A stretch of DNA of 64,000 nucleotides from Xanthobacter sp. YC-JY1 (GCF_021730305.1 NZ_CP032674.1:5274001-5338000); one strand, 5' to 3'. Counted from the first letter of the stretch, positions 45,568 through 55,820 are shown. Notes: generated from the letters alone by a model not told the origin. Translations and numbers: made by a program.

Positions 45568-46346
45568 TGGACGCGCCTGCCCTTTCCGCCCCCGATTCGG
45601 CGCTGGTGGATACGCTTGTGCCCTCCCCGAACTTCGGCGCGCGACGCTCAAGCGTCGACATGCTGGTACTGCACTACACGGGCATGGGGAGCGCCGATGC
45701 GGCCATCGAGCTGCTGCGCACGCCGGCAGCCGAGGTCTCCTGCCACTATGTCATCCGGGAGGATGGCAGCATCGTGCAGATGGTGGCGGAAGGCGCGCGG
45801 GCGTGGCACGCGGGGCTGTCCTCGTGGGAAGGCATCACCGATACCAATTCCCGCTCCATCGGCATCGAGATCGTCAATGGCGGGCACGATTTCGGCCTGC
45901 CGCCTTTCCCGGACGTGCAGATCGCGCGGGTGATCGCCCTGTCGCAGGACATCATCGCCCGCCACGCCATCCGCGCCGACCGGGTGCTCGCCCATTCCGA
46001 CATCGCCCCGGCGCGCAAGCGCGATCCCGGCGAGCGGTTTCCGTGGCAGGCCTTGCACGCGGCCGGTGTCGGCCATCTGGTGCCGGAAGCGCACATCACC
46101 GGGGGGCGGTTCTTTATGCCGGGCGATTACGGGGAGCCGGTGGCGGCGCTGAAGGCCATGCTGGCCTGGTACGGCTACGGCATCGCCCTCGACGACGCCT
46201 ATGACGCCGCGACCGCCGAGGTGGTGGCCGCCTTCCAGCGCCATTTCCGTCCCTCGCAGGTGGACGGGGTGGCGGATGCCTCGACCCTGCTCACCCTTCG
46301 CAACCTGATCGCCACCCGACCAGACCGAGCGATCCCGGTGGCCTGA
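45567..46346 (+). CDS. ampD: N-acetylmuramoyl-L-alanine amidase, AmpD family
   Basis: 259 residues. Amidase_2 domain (~20-175): zinc ligands expected in VLHYTGM, and in LAHSDIAPARKRDPGERFPW (His and Asp). A C-terminal peptidoglycan-binding domain (~190-245: ALKAMLAWYGYG, VVAAFQRHFRP, VADASTLLTL) follows. No signal peptide, so probably cytosolic recycling of anhydro-muropeptides, although AmpD relatives with a binding domain can be exported. Confidence 0.92.
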   Translation: MDAPALSAPDSALVDTLVPSPNFGARRSSVDMLVLHYTGMGSADAAIELLRTPAAEVSCHYVIREDGSIVQMVAEGARAWHAGLSSWEGITDTNSRSIGIEIVNGGHDFGLPPFPDVQIARVIALSQDIIARHAIRADRVLAHSDIAPARKRDPGERFPWQALHAAGVGHLVPEAHITGGRFFMPGDYGEPVAALKAMLAWYGYGIALDDAYDAATAEVVAAFQRHFRPSQVDGVADASTLLTLRNLIATRPDRAIPVA

Positions 46347-46387
46347 GCGAGGCGGCTATTGCTTCGCTCAAGCGCCGCGCAGGCTTG

Positions 46388-46407
46388 AACGGGCGGGCGC
46401 GCCCGTT
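46388..46407. terminator. Hairpin between convergent genes
   Basis: AACGGGCG-GGCG-CGCCCGTT, an 8-bp stem between ampD and kdsD, which point at each other. No T-run, so termination strength is uncertain. Confidence 0.5.
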
Positions 46408-46409
46408 GG

Positions 46410-47462
46410 TCAGGCGATGCCGGTGAGCAGCAGATCGTGGATGTGCAGCACGCCTACGGGCGCCCTGTCCTCCACCACCAGCAGTGCGGTGATCTTGCGC
46501 GCGTTCAGGATGTTCAGCGCCTCGGAGGCGAGCTGGTCCGGCCGCACCGTGCGGGGCGCGGGGGTCATGATCTCGTCCACCGTGCGGGCGGCGAGATCGT
46601 TGGCCATGTGACGGCGCAGGTCGCCATCGGTGACGATACCGGCGAGTGAGCCGTCCTCGCTCAACACGCCGACGCAGCCGAGGCCCTTGGCGCTCATCTC
46701 CACAAGCGCCGCGCCCATCTTGGTCCCGCTCTGCACCAGCGGCACGGCATCGCCCGCGCGCATCACGTCGCGCACGAACTTCAGGCTGGCGCCCAGCTTG
46801 CCGCCCGGGTGGAGCTGGCGGAAATCCAGCGCGGTGAAGCCGCGGCTCTGCAGCAGCGCCACCGCCAGCGCATCGCCCAGCGCCAGCTGCATGAGGGTAG
46901 AGGTGGTGGGCGCGAGCCCGTGCGGGCAGGCCTCCTGCGCCACCGGCAGGTTCAGCACCACGCTCGCCGAGGAGGCGAGGGCGCTGGTGGGATTGGAGGT
47001 GAAGGCGATGAGCGGCACGTCGAAGCGGCGCGAATATTCCACGAGGTCGCGCAGTTCCACCGTCTCGCCGGACCACGAGAGAGCGACGATCACGTCGTCA
47101 GTGGTGATCATTCCGAGGTCGCCGTGGCTGGCCTCGGCCGGGTGGACATAGTGGGCCGGCGTGCCGGTGGAAGCGAGCGTCGCGGCGATCTTGCGCGCCA
47201 CGTGCCCACTCTTGCCCATGCCGGTGATGATGACCCGGCCGTGGGAATTCTGGATGGTCGCCACCGCCACGTCGAAGGCAGCGCCGAGCGGGCCGGCCAT
47301 CGCCTTGGCCAGCGCTTCAAGCCCGGCCTTTTCGGCATCGAGCGTTGCCAGCGCCGAGACCACGGACGCGGGATGGACATGGGGGACGGACGGCAGGCCG
47401 GAACCGTCGGGACCCTCGGGATCACCGTCGGTGGGAGCCTTGTTCACCGGAGAACGCATCAT
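46410..47462 (-). CDS. kdsD: D-arabinose 5-phosphate isomerase, SIS plus CBS pair
   Basis: 350 residues. SIS domain (~55-190) with IITGMGKSGHVARKIAATLA and HPAEASHGDLGMI, then two CBS repeats (~215-345, MRAGDAVPLV and MTPAPRTVRPDQL). It interconverts ribulose 5-phosphate and arabinose 5-phosphate, the first step of KDO and hence lipopolysaccharide synthesis. Start at the first of two adjacent ATGs; no clear ribosome-binding site helps. Confidence 0.93.
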   Translation of the reverse strand: MMRSPVNKAPTDGDPEGPDGSGLPSVPHVHPASVVSALATLDAEKAGLEALAKAMAGPLGAAFDVAVATIQNSHGRVIITGMGKSGHVARKIAATLASTGTPAHYVHPAEASHGDLGMITTDDVIVALSWSGETVELRDLVEYSRRFDVPLIAFTSNPTSALASSASVVLNLPVAQEACPHGLAPTTSTLMQLALGDALAVALLQSRGFTALDFRQLHPGGKLGASLKFVRDVMRAGDAVPLVQSGTKMGAALVEMSAKGLGCVGVLSEDGSLAGIVTDGDLRRHMANDLAARTVDEIMTPAPRTVRPDQLASEALNILNARKITALLVVEDRAPVGVLHIHDLLLTGIA

Positions 47463-47540
47463 CGGCGATGATTAGCACCGTTCCGCGTCGAAGGGGAGCG
47501 GCGGGTGCAGGCGGTATCCGGACGCCCGAAGGCGCCGCCC

Positions 47541-48155
47541 TCAGCCCTCGTACTTTTCCAGGAACGCCTCGATGGGGAGGCTGCGGAAATCCGGCAGGGC
47601 AGCGCGCAACTGCGCGTGGGTCCAGTCCCACCAGCCGAGCGCCTGGAGACGAGCCGCGATATCCTCGGGAAACCGCCACTTCACGATGCGCGCGGGCACG
47701 CCGGCGACGATGGCGTAGGCCGGCACGTCCTTCGACACCACCGCGCCCGCCGCCACCACGGCCCCGGTGCCGATGCTGCGGCTAGCCAGCACGACCGCGC
47801 CGTGGCCGATCCAAACGTCATGGCCCATGGTGAGCTGCTGGTCGCGCCGCCACTGGAAGAAATCCGCCTCGTCTTCCTCCCCGGGGAAATAGGCGGAGGC
47901 GCGATAGAGGAAATGGGATTGGGAGGCCCGCCACGTCGGGTGATTGCCGGGATTGAGGCGGGTCATGGCGGCGATGGAGCAGAACTTGCCGATGCGCGCA
48001 TAGGCGATGTCGGAATCGTTCACCACGTAGGAATAGTCGCCCATCTCCACTTCGAGCAGCTTGGTGCGCGGACCAACCTCGGTGTAGCGGCCGAGGGTGG
48101 AGGCCCGCACCTGCGCTGTGGGATCGATGAGCGGTTTTTCGCCGAGCTGCTTCAC
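47541..48155 (-). CDS. Hexapeptide-repeat acetyltransferase of the phosphonate-operon type
   Basis: 204 residues; left-handed beta-helix with [37 protein letters not shown] and [18 protein letters not shown], plus a CatB-like His in NPGNHPTW. It resembles the transferase family usually coded in phn (C-P lyase) operons. The 4-bp overlap with the DUF1045 gene supports this. No phn lyase genes are in the window. Confidence 0.82.
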   Translation of the reverse strand: MKQLGEKPLIDPTAQVRASTLGRYTEVGPRTKLLEVEMGDYSYVVNDSDIAYARIGKFCSIAAMTRLNPGNHPTWRASQSHFLYRASAYFPGEEDEADFFQWRRDQQLTMGHDVWIGHGAVVLASRSIGTGAVVAAGAVVSKDVPAYAIVAGVPARIVKWRFPEDIAARLQALGWWDWTHAQLRAALPDFRSLPIEAFLEKYEG

Positions 48156-48859
48156 TGGGCGGCCCTCATCGGAAACCGCCGCACCAGACGGAACTGGCGC
48201 GCGCCCGGCTCCTCCACATAGAGCGCCATGTCGGTGACGGTGGCCGGGACATCCGCGCCGCTGGCGGCGAAGGCGGAGGTGAGCGCATTCAGTGCCTGAA
48301 CCCGCTCCGGCTCCGGCAGCGGACCGGTCAGCGTCATGTGGAAGCGGAATTCGTCGAGGACGTAAGGATAGCCGTAGGCTTCCAGATAGCCGAGCTGGCG
48401 GGCCGAGAGCCGCTCGGGCTTGCGTCGGGCGATCTCTGATTCCGAGAGGGGCGCGCGCAGGCCGTCCAGCTCCAGCACCGCCGAGCGCGCGAGGTCTTCG
48501 AGCTTGGGAGAGGGAACGGCGGGCACCAGCGCCACGAACGACCCGATGGCGCGGACCTCCAGCGGCGGCATCTCGAAGGCATGATGGCCGGCGGCGCTCA
48601 GGGCCATGAGCTGCGCCAGATCGTCCTCGCTCGCCCCATCGGCGAGCCGGAAGGGCGCCTTCAACGTGCCGTGGAAGCCGTAACGACGGGGCTCGGCGGT
48701 CGCCGCGTGCCAGGCCTCGGCGTCGAAGCCGGCGATGTCCGGGGCGGCCGGCGCATCTCCCGTCTCCGCGTCATAGCCGAGCACCGCGGAGCCGAAGCGC
48801 CAGAGGGCGCCGTCGGCGGGCGGGGCGAGGTAGACGGCGTAGCGCCGGGCGGCAGTCAC
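48152..48859 (-). CDS. DUF1045 phosphonate-metabolism protein, 2H phosphoesterase fold
   Basis: 235 residues. Two His-x-Thr motifs, FHGTLKAPF (~80) and FHMTLTGP (~190), identify a 2H phosphoesterase fold; the N-terminus [25 protein letters not shown] is typical of the phosphonate-operon DUF1045 family. Probably removes or rearranges a phosphoribosyl intermediate. Coupled to the acetyltransferase gene downstream. Confidence 0.85.
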   Translation of the reverse strand: MTAARRYAVYLAPPADGALWRFGSAVLGYDAETGDAPAAPDIAGFDAEAWHAATAEPRRYGFHGTLKAPFRLADGASEDDLAQLMALSAAGHHAFEMPPLEVRAIGSFVALVPAVPSPKLEDLARSAVLELDGLRAPLSESEIARRKPERLSARQLGYLEAYGYPYVLDEFRFHMTLTGPLPEPERVQALNALTSAFAASGADVPATVTDMALYVEEPGARQFRLVRRFPMRAAQ

Positions 48860-48895
48860 GGGCGGCGGTCTCCTGAAGGGTGGGCGGTGAGATGG

Positions 48896-49534
48896 TCAGC
48901 GCAGGAAGGGATTGTGCGCTTTCTCGTCGCCGATGCTCGTGACAGGACCATGACCGGGCAGGCAGACCATGTTGTCGCCGAGCGGCAGCAGCTTTTCCTT
49001 GATGCCCTTGATGAGGAGGTCGGGGTCGCCATAGGGGAAGTCCGTGCGCCCCACCGAGCCCCGGAACAGCGTATCGCCGACGATGGCGAGGCCCACCGGG
49101 CGATGGACGAACACGAGATGCCCCGGCGTGTGCCCCGGCACGTGCAGCACGTCGAGGGAGACGTCGCCCACGCTCACCGTGTCCCCCTCGTTCAGATAGA
49201 GGTCCGGCGTCACCGGGCGGGCGCCCTCGATGCCGTATTTCGCGGCCATGTGGGGGATGTCGTCGATGATGAACTGGTCCGCAGCGGCCGGGCCTTCCAC
49301 CTTCACGCCGAGGCTCTCCGCCAGTTCCGCCGCACCGGCGGCGTGGTCCACATGTCCGTGGGTGAGCAGGATCTTCTCGATGGTCACGCCGGTCTCGGCG
49401 ATGGCGGCGCGGATGCGGTCGAGATCACCGCCGGGGTCGATCACCGCGCCCTTCATGGTCTTGGTGCACCACAGGATGGAGCAGTTCTGCTCGAACGGCG
49501 TGACCGGCACGATGGCGATCTGGATGGGCTGCAT
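48896..49534 (-). CDS. Metallo-beta-lactamase-fold hydrolase, glyoxalase II-like
   Basis: 212 residues from the ATG at 49532-49534. Zinc motif LLTHGHVDHAAG (HxHxDH), then VPGHTPGHLVF, IVGDTLFRGSVGRTDFP and CLPGHGPVT. This is the short YcbL/GloB-like group. No signal peptide. Substrate probably a thioester such as S-lactoylglutathione, but this is family inference. Confidence 0.9.
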   Translation of the reverse strand: MQPIQIAIVPVTPFEQNCSILWCTKTMKGAVIDPGGDLDRIRAAIAETGVTIEKILLTHGHVDHAAGAAELAESLGVKVEGPAAADQFIIDDIPHMAAKYGIEGARPVTPDLYLNEGDTVSVGDVSLDVLHVPGHTPGHLVFVHRPVGLAIVGDTLFRGSVGRTDFPYGDPDLLIKGIKEKLLPLGDNMVCLPGHGPVTSIGDEKAHNPFLR

Positions 49535-49565
49535 GAAGGGTCCGTTCTGGCGTGTCGTGTGCCGG

Positions 49566-50396
49566 TCACTGGGAGATGGCGCGGGCCATCTCCACCAGCC
49601 GGCGCACCATGTGCGAGGAGGGATCGGCGAGCGTATCGACCACGGAGAAATGGTTGGCGCCCGGCACGTCGAAGGCCTGCGCGGCGATGCCCTTGGCGCG
49701 CCAGCTGGCGGCGAGGTCATGGGCCTGCCGCAGGAATTCCGCGCTCTCGGCGCCGCCGACGAAGGCATCGAAGCTGCGTCCCGCCGGCACCGGCCAGTAG
49801 GCCGGGGACAGGCGCCGCGCCTCCTCCGGGTCAAGGCGGAGCGCCTTGTTCATGGAGGTGGGGATCAGCGGCTCCAGCTCGTAGACCCCGGAAATGCCGA
49901 GCCCGGCGGGGATGAGATTGTCCGGCGTGTCCACGTCGATCTCCCGCCAGGATGTGGCGGCGAGAGCCGCGGCGAGGTGCCCGCCGGCGGAATGGCCGCA
50001 CACCACCAGCGGCCGGCCGACCAGGCGGTAGAGCGTGATGGCCGCCGCACGCGTCTGGGCGAGGATGGTGCCCACCGGTACCAGCGGCGCGAGGTCGTAG
50101 CCGGCGAACGCCATCGCCACCCCATGGGCGAGGCAGCCGGCGGCGGCAAAGGTGAAGTCGCGCGGATGCAGGGACTGGAAGTAGCCGCCGTGGATGAACA
50201 GCACCACCGGCGCCTGACGGTCGGTGCCCGGCCAGATGATGTCGAGGATCTGCCGCGGGCCGGAGCCGTAGGGCACGCCGAGATCGGCCGCCACCGCCGC
50301 GCCGCGCATGGCGGCGGAGCTGTGGGCCCAGCGCTCGAAAATGGCGGGGTGGTCCGGCACGCGGGCGCGGTTGTTGTATTCGACCTCGTGGTCCAT
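49566..50396 (-). CDS. Alpha/beta hydrolase, kynurenine formamidase-like
   Basis: 276 residues from the ATG at 50394-50396, preceded by GGGGGAGGG on the minus strand; an upstream ATG at 50435 overlaps the previous gene. Oxyanion motif FIHGGYFQSL and nucleophile GHSAGGHLAAALA, acid in the AGRSFDAFVGG region and His in ANHFSVVD. HGG plus short length resembles formamidases/arylformamidases and carboxylesterases. Substrate unknown. Confidence 0.82.
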   Translation of the reverse strand: MDHEVEYNNRARVPDHPAIFERWAHSSAAMRGAAVAADLGVPYGSGPRQILDIIWPGTDRQAPVVLFIHGGYFQSLHPRDFTFAAAGCLAHGVAMAFAGYDLAPLVPVGTILAQTRAAAITLYRLVGRPLVVCGHSAGGHLAAALAATSWREIDVDTPDNLIPAGLGISGVYELEPLIPTSMNKALRLDPEEARRLSPAYWPVPAGRSFDAFVGGAESAEFLRQAHDLAASWRAKGIAAQAFDVPGANHFSVVDTLADPSSHMVRRLVEMARAISQ

Positions 50397-50431
50397 CGGC
50401 CCTCCCCCTAACCCTTTCTCGATTTTACCGC

Positions 50432-51775
50432 TCACTCCCCGTCGCCGTGGGCGCTGCGGATGCGCCGCACCACGGACCAGACACCCAGCAGCGCGAGCGG
50501 CACGGCGGCGGCCGTCACCAGCCCGACGTCGAGATGGATGCCGAGTGTCGTGGCGTCGATGCCGCTCTCGTGGATGCCCTGGGCGAGGTGATGCACAAGG
50601 CTGACGACATAATAGGAAATCGCCGCGACGGACAGGCCTTCGACGGTCCGCTGCAGGCGCAGCTGCAGGCGGGTGCGGTCGTTCATGGAGGTGAGCAGGT
50701 CGCGGTTCTGCTGCTCCAGCTCCACGTCCACGCGGGTGCGCAGCAGGTCGGCGGCGTTGGCGAGCTTCTGGGCGATCTTTTCCTGCCGTTCCTCCAGCGT
50801 GAAACAGGTGCGCATGGCCGGTGCCATGCGGCGGTCGAGGAATTGCTGCCAGGTGGGAAAGCCCGGCACCGACATCTCGCGGATGGTGGCGAGGCGCAGC
50901 CGCACGATATCCATGTAGGCCCGGCTGGCCCCGAACCGGAACAGCGAGGCAGTCGCCCCCGCCTCAAGCTCGGCGGCGAGCGCCACCAGTTCGTCCAGCA
51001 GGCGGTTGTTGTCGGTGAGCCCCTTGGCCGTCATCATCTCGGTGGCCGAGCCGGCCAGTCGCTGCTCGATGCGCGCCACCTGGGGGGCGAGGCGCTGGGC
51101 CTCCGGCAGGCCGAGAAGGGCGAGGGTGCGGTAGGTCTCGATCTCCAGCACCCGCTGCACCAGCGCGCCGCACGCATCGGCGCCGAGGCCGCGGTCGCGC
51201 ACCAGGATGCGCACGAAGCCGGACGGGTCGGCCATGAAGTCGGTGGCGATCTCGGCGAAGCCGTCGCTCACGTCGGAGCGGGCGAGGCTGGAGCGATCGA
51301 ACACCTTCTCGAGGAAGAAGTCCTCGGCGGTGTCGCGCAACAGGTGCAGATCCACAGCCACCAGCAGCGGTCCGGGCTGCGGCACCTCGCCGAAGGGGCT
51401 GGCGAGGGTCGTTGCCGGCGGCTGGAACGGCAGGCCGCCCGCCGCGAGGTCCAGGGAGGGCAGGTCCCAGGTGTAGGTGCAGAATTCCGCGTGGCTTTCC
51501 CAGCGCAGCTCGGCGCCGCCGAAGGAGACGTGGTGATATTTCGCCCCCGGCGCCGGGGCCGGCAGACCACGGGCATTGCACAGGGCGGCAAGCGCCGCGC
51601 GGTCGGCCTGGGCGCCTGCGGCATCCAGCAGGAATGCGGCGTGAAGCATGCGGCGCGGCGCCGAGACCGGCACGAACGGGCGCGCGTGCAGTTCCCTCAG
51701 GACAGCCGCCCTGAGCGGGTGGGCGGCGAGCGCCCGCCCTTCGCCGATGACGAGATCCGCCTCGCCCCTGGTCAT
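50432..51775 (-). CDS. DUF3422 family membrane-anchored protein
   Basis: 447 residues from the ATG at 51773-51775 (MTRGEADLVIGEG). N-terminal region RELHARPFVPVSAPRRMLHAAFL is the family signature; a long helical middle (~250-370) probably forms coiled coil, and two hydrophobic segments lie at the C-terminus (SVAAISYYVVSLVHHLAQ, GLVTAAAVPLALLGVWSVV). No biochemical function is known for this family. Confidence 0.8.
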   Translation of the reverse strand: MTRGEADLVIGEGRALAAHPLRAAVLRELHARPFVPVSAPRRMLHAAFLLDAAGAQADRAALAALCNARGLPAPAPGAKYHHVSFGGAELRWESHAEFCTYTWDLPSLDLAAGGLPFQPPATTLASPFGEVPQPGPLLVAVDLHLLRDTAEDFFLEKVFDRSSLARSDVSDGFAEIATDFMADPSGFVRILVRDRGLGADACGALVQRVLEIETYRTLALLGLPEAQRLAPQVARIEQRLAGSATEMMTAKGLTDNNRLLDELVALAAELEAGATASLFRFGASRAYMDIVRLRLATIREMSVPGFPTWQQFLDRRMAPAMRTCFTLEERQEKIAQKLANAADLLRTRVDVELEQQNRDLLTSMNDRTRLQLRLQRTVEGLSVAAISYYVVSLVHHLAQGIHESGIDATTLGIHLDVGLVTAAAVPLALLGVWSVVRRIRSAHGDGE

Positions 51776-51905
51776 GATGGCGCTCCCCTGCCGTTTTTTC
51801 CGTGCTTGCACGGCGGCGCCGTCCGATCAAGCGTTCGGCAGCCGCCCTGTGGTCGCACCGGGCGGTAAGAGGTGCGCCTGCACCAAGGTGAGGAGCTGGC
51901 CTGCC

Positions 51906-52163
51906 TCAGCGGCAGACGCGCACGGGGCCCCACGGGCCGGGACGCCACCAGCAATAGCGCGCCGGCCCCCAATAGGGCCGCCAGTAGTTGGGACGACAGC
52001 CGCCCCAGGGGCCACGGTGCCAGCCGATGCCGCAGCCGCCGGCGACTGTCTGCACCGTCGCGAGCCGGTCGAGCGGCTGGGCCGCCGGGAAGGCGGCGGC
52101 AACGCCGGTGCCGAGCCCGAAAAGGCCCGCAGCGGCAGCGGCGATCAGGATCTGTTTGCGCAT
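51906..52163 (-). CDS. Small secreted GCG_CRPN-type protein
   Basis: 85 residues with signal peptide (MRKQILIAAAAAGLFGLGTGVAAA). The mature part has GGCGIGWHRGPWGGCRPN, the GCG_CRPN signature of a family of small exported proteins in Hyphomicrobiales, followed by a Trp/Pro-rich tail ending YCWWRPGPWGPVRVCR. Four cysteines suggest two disulfides. Function unknown. Paralogue of the next gene. Confidence 0.75.
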   Translation of the reverse strand: MRKQILIAAAAAGLFGLGTGVAAAFPAAQPLDRLATVQTVAGGCGIGWHRGPWGGCRPNYWRPYWGPARYCWWRPGPWGPVRVCR

Positions 52164-52227
52164 GGATGTCTCTCCTGTTGCCGAGAGCGAGGCGGCGTGC
52201 CCGCCGCCGTTTTACGACGCGATAAAC

Positions 52228-52252
52228 AGGGCGGCGGTCCAGCCGCCGCCCT
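52228..52252 (-). terminator. Terminator after the second GCG_CRPN gene
   Basis: AGGGCGGCGG-TCCAG-CCGCCGCCCT, a perfect 10-bp stem; on the minus strand it runs into GTTTATC. It separates the two GCG_CRPN genes. Confidence 0.65.
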
Positions 52253-52274
52253 GGGGTAACGCTTCAGCGGTGCC

Positions 52275-52586
52275 TCAATTGCAGACGCGGACCGAGCCGT
52301 AGGGGCCGGCACGCCACCAGCAGTGACGCACGGGCGCCACCACCACCGGGCCGGGCGCGACCACGACCGGACGGGGCGCCACGACGACCGCGTGCGGGGC
52401 CACATAGACCGCGCCATTGCCGCGACAGCCGCCCCATGGGCCGCGATGGAAGCCGACGCCGCAGCCACCGGCCACGGTCTGGACGGTCGCGACCTGAGGC
52501 GCCTGCGGCAGAGGGAAGGCGGCGGCCGGAGCGGCGAGGGCGCCGAGCGCGGGCACAGCGAGGGCGAGAAGGGTCAGCGCGCGCAT
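52275..52586 (-). CDS. Small secreted GCG_CRPN-type protein, second copy
   Basis: 103 residues from the ATG at 52584-52586. Signal peptide ends near APAAA. It shares VATVQTVAGGCG and FHRGPWGGCRGN with its neighbour, then has a low-complexity Val/Ala/Pro repeat (VVVAPRP, VVVAPGP, VVVAPVR) before the HCWWRAGPYGSVRVCN end. Start overlaps the stop of the Spy-like gene (TGATG), implying a shared transcript. Function unknown. Confidence 0.75.
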   Translation of the reverse strand: MRALTLLALAVPALGALAAPAAAFPLPQAPQVATVQTVAGGCGVGFHRGPWGGCRGNGAVYVAPHAVVVAPRPVVVAPGPVVVAPVRHCWWRAGPYGSVRVCN

Positions 52587-53086
52587 CACTCTTCCTCCTC
52601 GAAGATCCACAGCTCGGACGTGTTGGGCTGCTGGCCGTTGTCATGCACCCCGAGGAAGGTGGGGATGCGGTTGCGCTGGGCCGGGGTCAGCGAAGCGACG
52701 AAGGGCTTGGCCGCCTCGACGAAATTGGCCAGCGCCTTGCCGCGCGCCTGCTCGGCGGCCGCCACGTTGCCGAGCACGTCCAGCACGGTGGCCGGGGGCG
52801 GGGCGGAAAGGCGCTTCTCGCGGCGCTCGATGGCGCCCTTCACCGCGTCGCGGATGGAGGCTTCCACCGGCGGCCAGAGCTTCTCCTGGTCGGGGGTCAG
52901 GCGCAGCACGGTCTTCAGCGCGGCGAGGCGGGCGTCGAGCACGGCCGCAGCATCCTCGGCGGTGTAGGGCGCGGCGTCGGTGGGAGCGGCGGGTGCCGGC
53001 TGGGCGGAAGCGATGCCGCCCGCGAAGACCGTGCCGAGGGCCACGGCCATCGCCGAGGCGAGGGCGAACTGACGGAAAGAGCGCAT
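52586..53086 (-). CDS. Spy/CpxP-like periplasmic LTxxQ protein
   Basis: 166 residues from the ATG at 53084-53086; signal peptide ends GGIASAQ. Two LTPxQ motifs, RLTPDQEKLWPP and SLTPAQRNRIPTF, about 75 residues apart, mark the Spy/CpxP-like helical family of periplasmic chaperones or metal/stress-response proteins. An acidic end (IFEEEE) is present. Coupled to the GCG_CRPN gene downstream. Confidence 0.82.
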   Translation of the reverse strand: MRSFRQFALASAMAVALGTVFAGGIASAQPAPAAPTDAAPYTAEDAAAVLDARLAALKTVLRLTPDQEKLWPPVEASIRDAVKGAIERREKRLSAPPPATVLDVLGNVAAAEQARGKALANFVEAAKPFVASLTPAQRNRIPTFLGVHDNGQQPNTSELWIFEEEE

Positions 53087-53277
53087 GTTCTTTTGCTCCC
53101 TGTACGGTCCGGCGAAGTGCCGGCCGGTCTGTCCGGGATCGCGCCGGAGCGGCGCGCATCCGGGGCCGCGCCGATTCGCAGAAGGCGTCGGCGCGGTGCA
53201 GTTTCGTATCATTCCTGCCCCGGCGCTGGTAAAGTTTTCGTGGAGCCGGCGAAGAATACGTTAGGTCAAATACTTCC

Positions 53278-55820
53278 CTAGAGGTGCCTCAGCACCCGGG
53301 CCGGCGGCGCAGAGAGGGCCCGCAACGTGCCGAGGAGCCCGACCACCAGCGTCACGGCGAGCGCCGCCGCCACCGCGCCGAAGGCGGGAAGCGGTGCGAA
53401 GGTGAAGGGGATATCCATCACCTGCGTCACCACCCCCCACGCCGCCGCCGTGCCCGCCGCCGTAGCGACGATGGCAGTGGCGAGCCCAAGGCCCGCATAT
53501 TCGAGAGCATAGGCAAGGGTCAGGCGGCCACGGGTGGCGCCCAGCGTCTTGAGGATCACCGCGTCGTAGATGCGCCGCTCGCGCCCGGCGGCGAGCGCCC
53601 CCGCCAGCACCAGGACTGAGGTGATGAGGGTGACGAGGCTGGCCGCGCGAATGCCGAGGGAGAGGTTGTCCAGCATGCGCTGCGCCTCCTCCAGCGTCTC
53701 CTTCACCCGCACCGTGGTGATGGCGGGGAAGCGCGCCGCCATGGCTTTGAGCAGCGCGATCTCTCGCGCCGTGTCGCCGCCATCGGGGAAGGCGAGGGTC
53801 GCGAGCACCGTATAGGGCGCGCCGGCGAAGGTCGCGGGCGAGAACACCATGACGAAATTGATGCCGAGCCGCTCCCACTTCACCTGCCGGAGATTGGCGA
53901 TGCGGGCGCTGACGCTGCGGCCCAGTACGCTCACCGTCACCGTGTCGCCGAGCTTGAGGCCGAGGCCGGCGGCGAGTTCACTGTCGAAGGACACGAGCGG
54001 TTCGGTCTCGTCTCCCGTCCACCATGTCCCGGCGACCACGGTGGAGCCCTCGGGCACGGTGGCGGAGGAAGAGATGCCGCGGTCGCTCTGCAGCACCCAG
54101 GCCGCATCGGGGCGGGGCTTCACCTCCTCGGCGGGGATGTCTTTCACATGGGTGATCCGCCCGCGCAGCATGGGCACGGACTTCACCACCGCCCCCGGCG
54201 CCTGCTCCGCGAGGAAGGCGCGGAATTCGGCCTCCTCGCTGTTCGGCACGTCCACGAAGAAGAAGCTCGGCGCACTCTCGCGCACGGGGCCGTTGAGCTC
54301 GCGATTGAGGCTCGCGTCCACCAGCGAGATGCCCACCAGCAGGGACAGGCCCAGCCCCAGCGAGAGCACGACCGACGGCGTGAGCGCACCGGGCCGGTGG
54401 ATGTTGCCGAGTGCGAGTCGCGCCGCCGCGCCGCGCGGGCGCGGCGCCCGCCGGGCGAGGGCCATGAGGCCGGAGGCGACCAGCCGCAGCAGCACGAACA
54501 CGGCGGCGGCCGCGGCGAGGAAGATGGCGGCGGCCCGCTTGTCGTCGGAGGTGAAAAGGGCGAGCACCACCAGCGCCGCCCCGAGGCCGCCGACGAGCAG
54601 CAGATAGGGCAGCGAAATGCGCCGCCGCATCTCGCCGATGCCATCCCGGAACAGCGCCGAAACCCGCGCCTCCTGCGCCCGCGCCAGCGGGATCACCGAG
54701 AACACGGCGGCGACCACCAGCCCGTAAAGCGCCGCCCGCGCCAGCGCCGCCCCGTCGATCTTCGGATCGAGCGGGAAGGGCACCAGCGCCCCGATGGCGG
54801 CGGTGGCGGCGAAGGGGAGCGCCGCGCCCAGCATCAGGCCGAGCACGATGCCGAAGGCGGCGATCAGGCCGATCTCCGCGCCATAGGTGAGGAACACGTC
54901 GCGGCGGGTGGCGCCCACCGCCTTCAGGGTGGCGATGACCTCCAGCTTGCCGGCGAGATGGCTCGACACCGCATTGGCGACGCCCACCCCGCCCACCAGC
55001 AGCGCGGTGAGGGCCACAAGGGTGAGGAACTGGCTGATGCGCCCCACATTGCGCGCGAGCTGGGGCGTCGCACCGTCGCGGGTGCGGACCTCGAAGCCGG
55101 CGCGGCCCATGGGCTCGCGCACCTCCTCCATCACCGCCTTCAGGTTCTCCGGGGCGGGATTGTCCAGCAGCAGCCGATAGCTCCAGCGCACGAGACTGCC
55201 GGGCTGGATAAGGCCGGTGGCCGGCAGCGCTGCCTGGGAGATGAGGAGGCGGGCGCCGAGGCCGACGCCGGAGGACAGCTTGTCCGGCTCGCTCGTGAGC
55301 GCGGCGCGGATCTCAAGCGTGGCATCGCCCACCCGGATGCGGTCCCCGGCCTTCACGCCGAGCCGGCCGAGCAGCACCGGATCGGCGGCGGCGCCGAACA
55401 CGCCGTTCCTCTCCTTCAGCGCATCGGCGACGGGCATGGGCGGATCGAGGCCGACCGTGCCGACGAGGGGATAGGTGCCGTCCACCGCCTTCAGCTCGGC
55501 GAGGGAGGCGTCGCCCGCTTCGGTCCGGGCCATGGCTCGCAGCAGGGCGACGGAACCGAGCGTGCCGTGGCGGTCGAGGCTGGCGCGCTCTTCGGCGGTC
55601 ATCTCCCGCTGCACGACGCTGAAGCCGGCGTCGCCGCCGAGAATGGCGCGCCCTTCCCGCTCCAGACCCTGGGTGAGCGCCCCGGCGAACGAGCCGATGC
55701 CGGCGATGGCGGCGACGCCCAGCACCAAGCAGCCGAGGAAGATGCCGAAGCCCCGCCGCGCGCCGCGCAGTTCACGCAGGGCGAGGCGCAGCGGCACGGG
55801 AAGCCGCGAGGTGGCGAGGC

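Noticed and set aside
47463-47540. tRNA-like gene between kdsD and the acetyltransferase
   Set aside because: No cloverleaf or T-loop consensus could be drawn; only GC-rich sequence.
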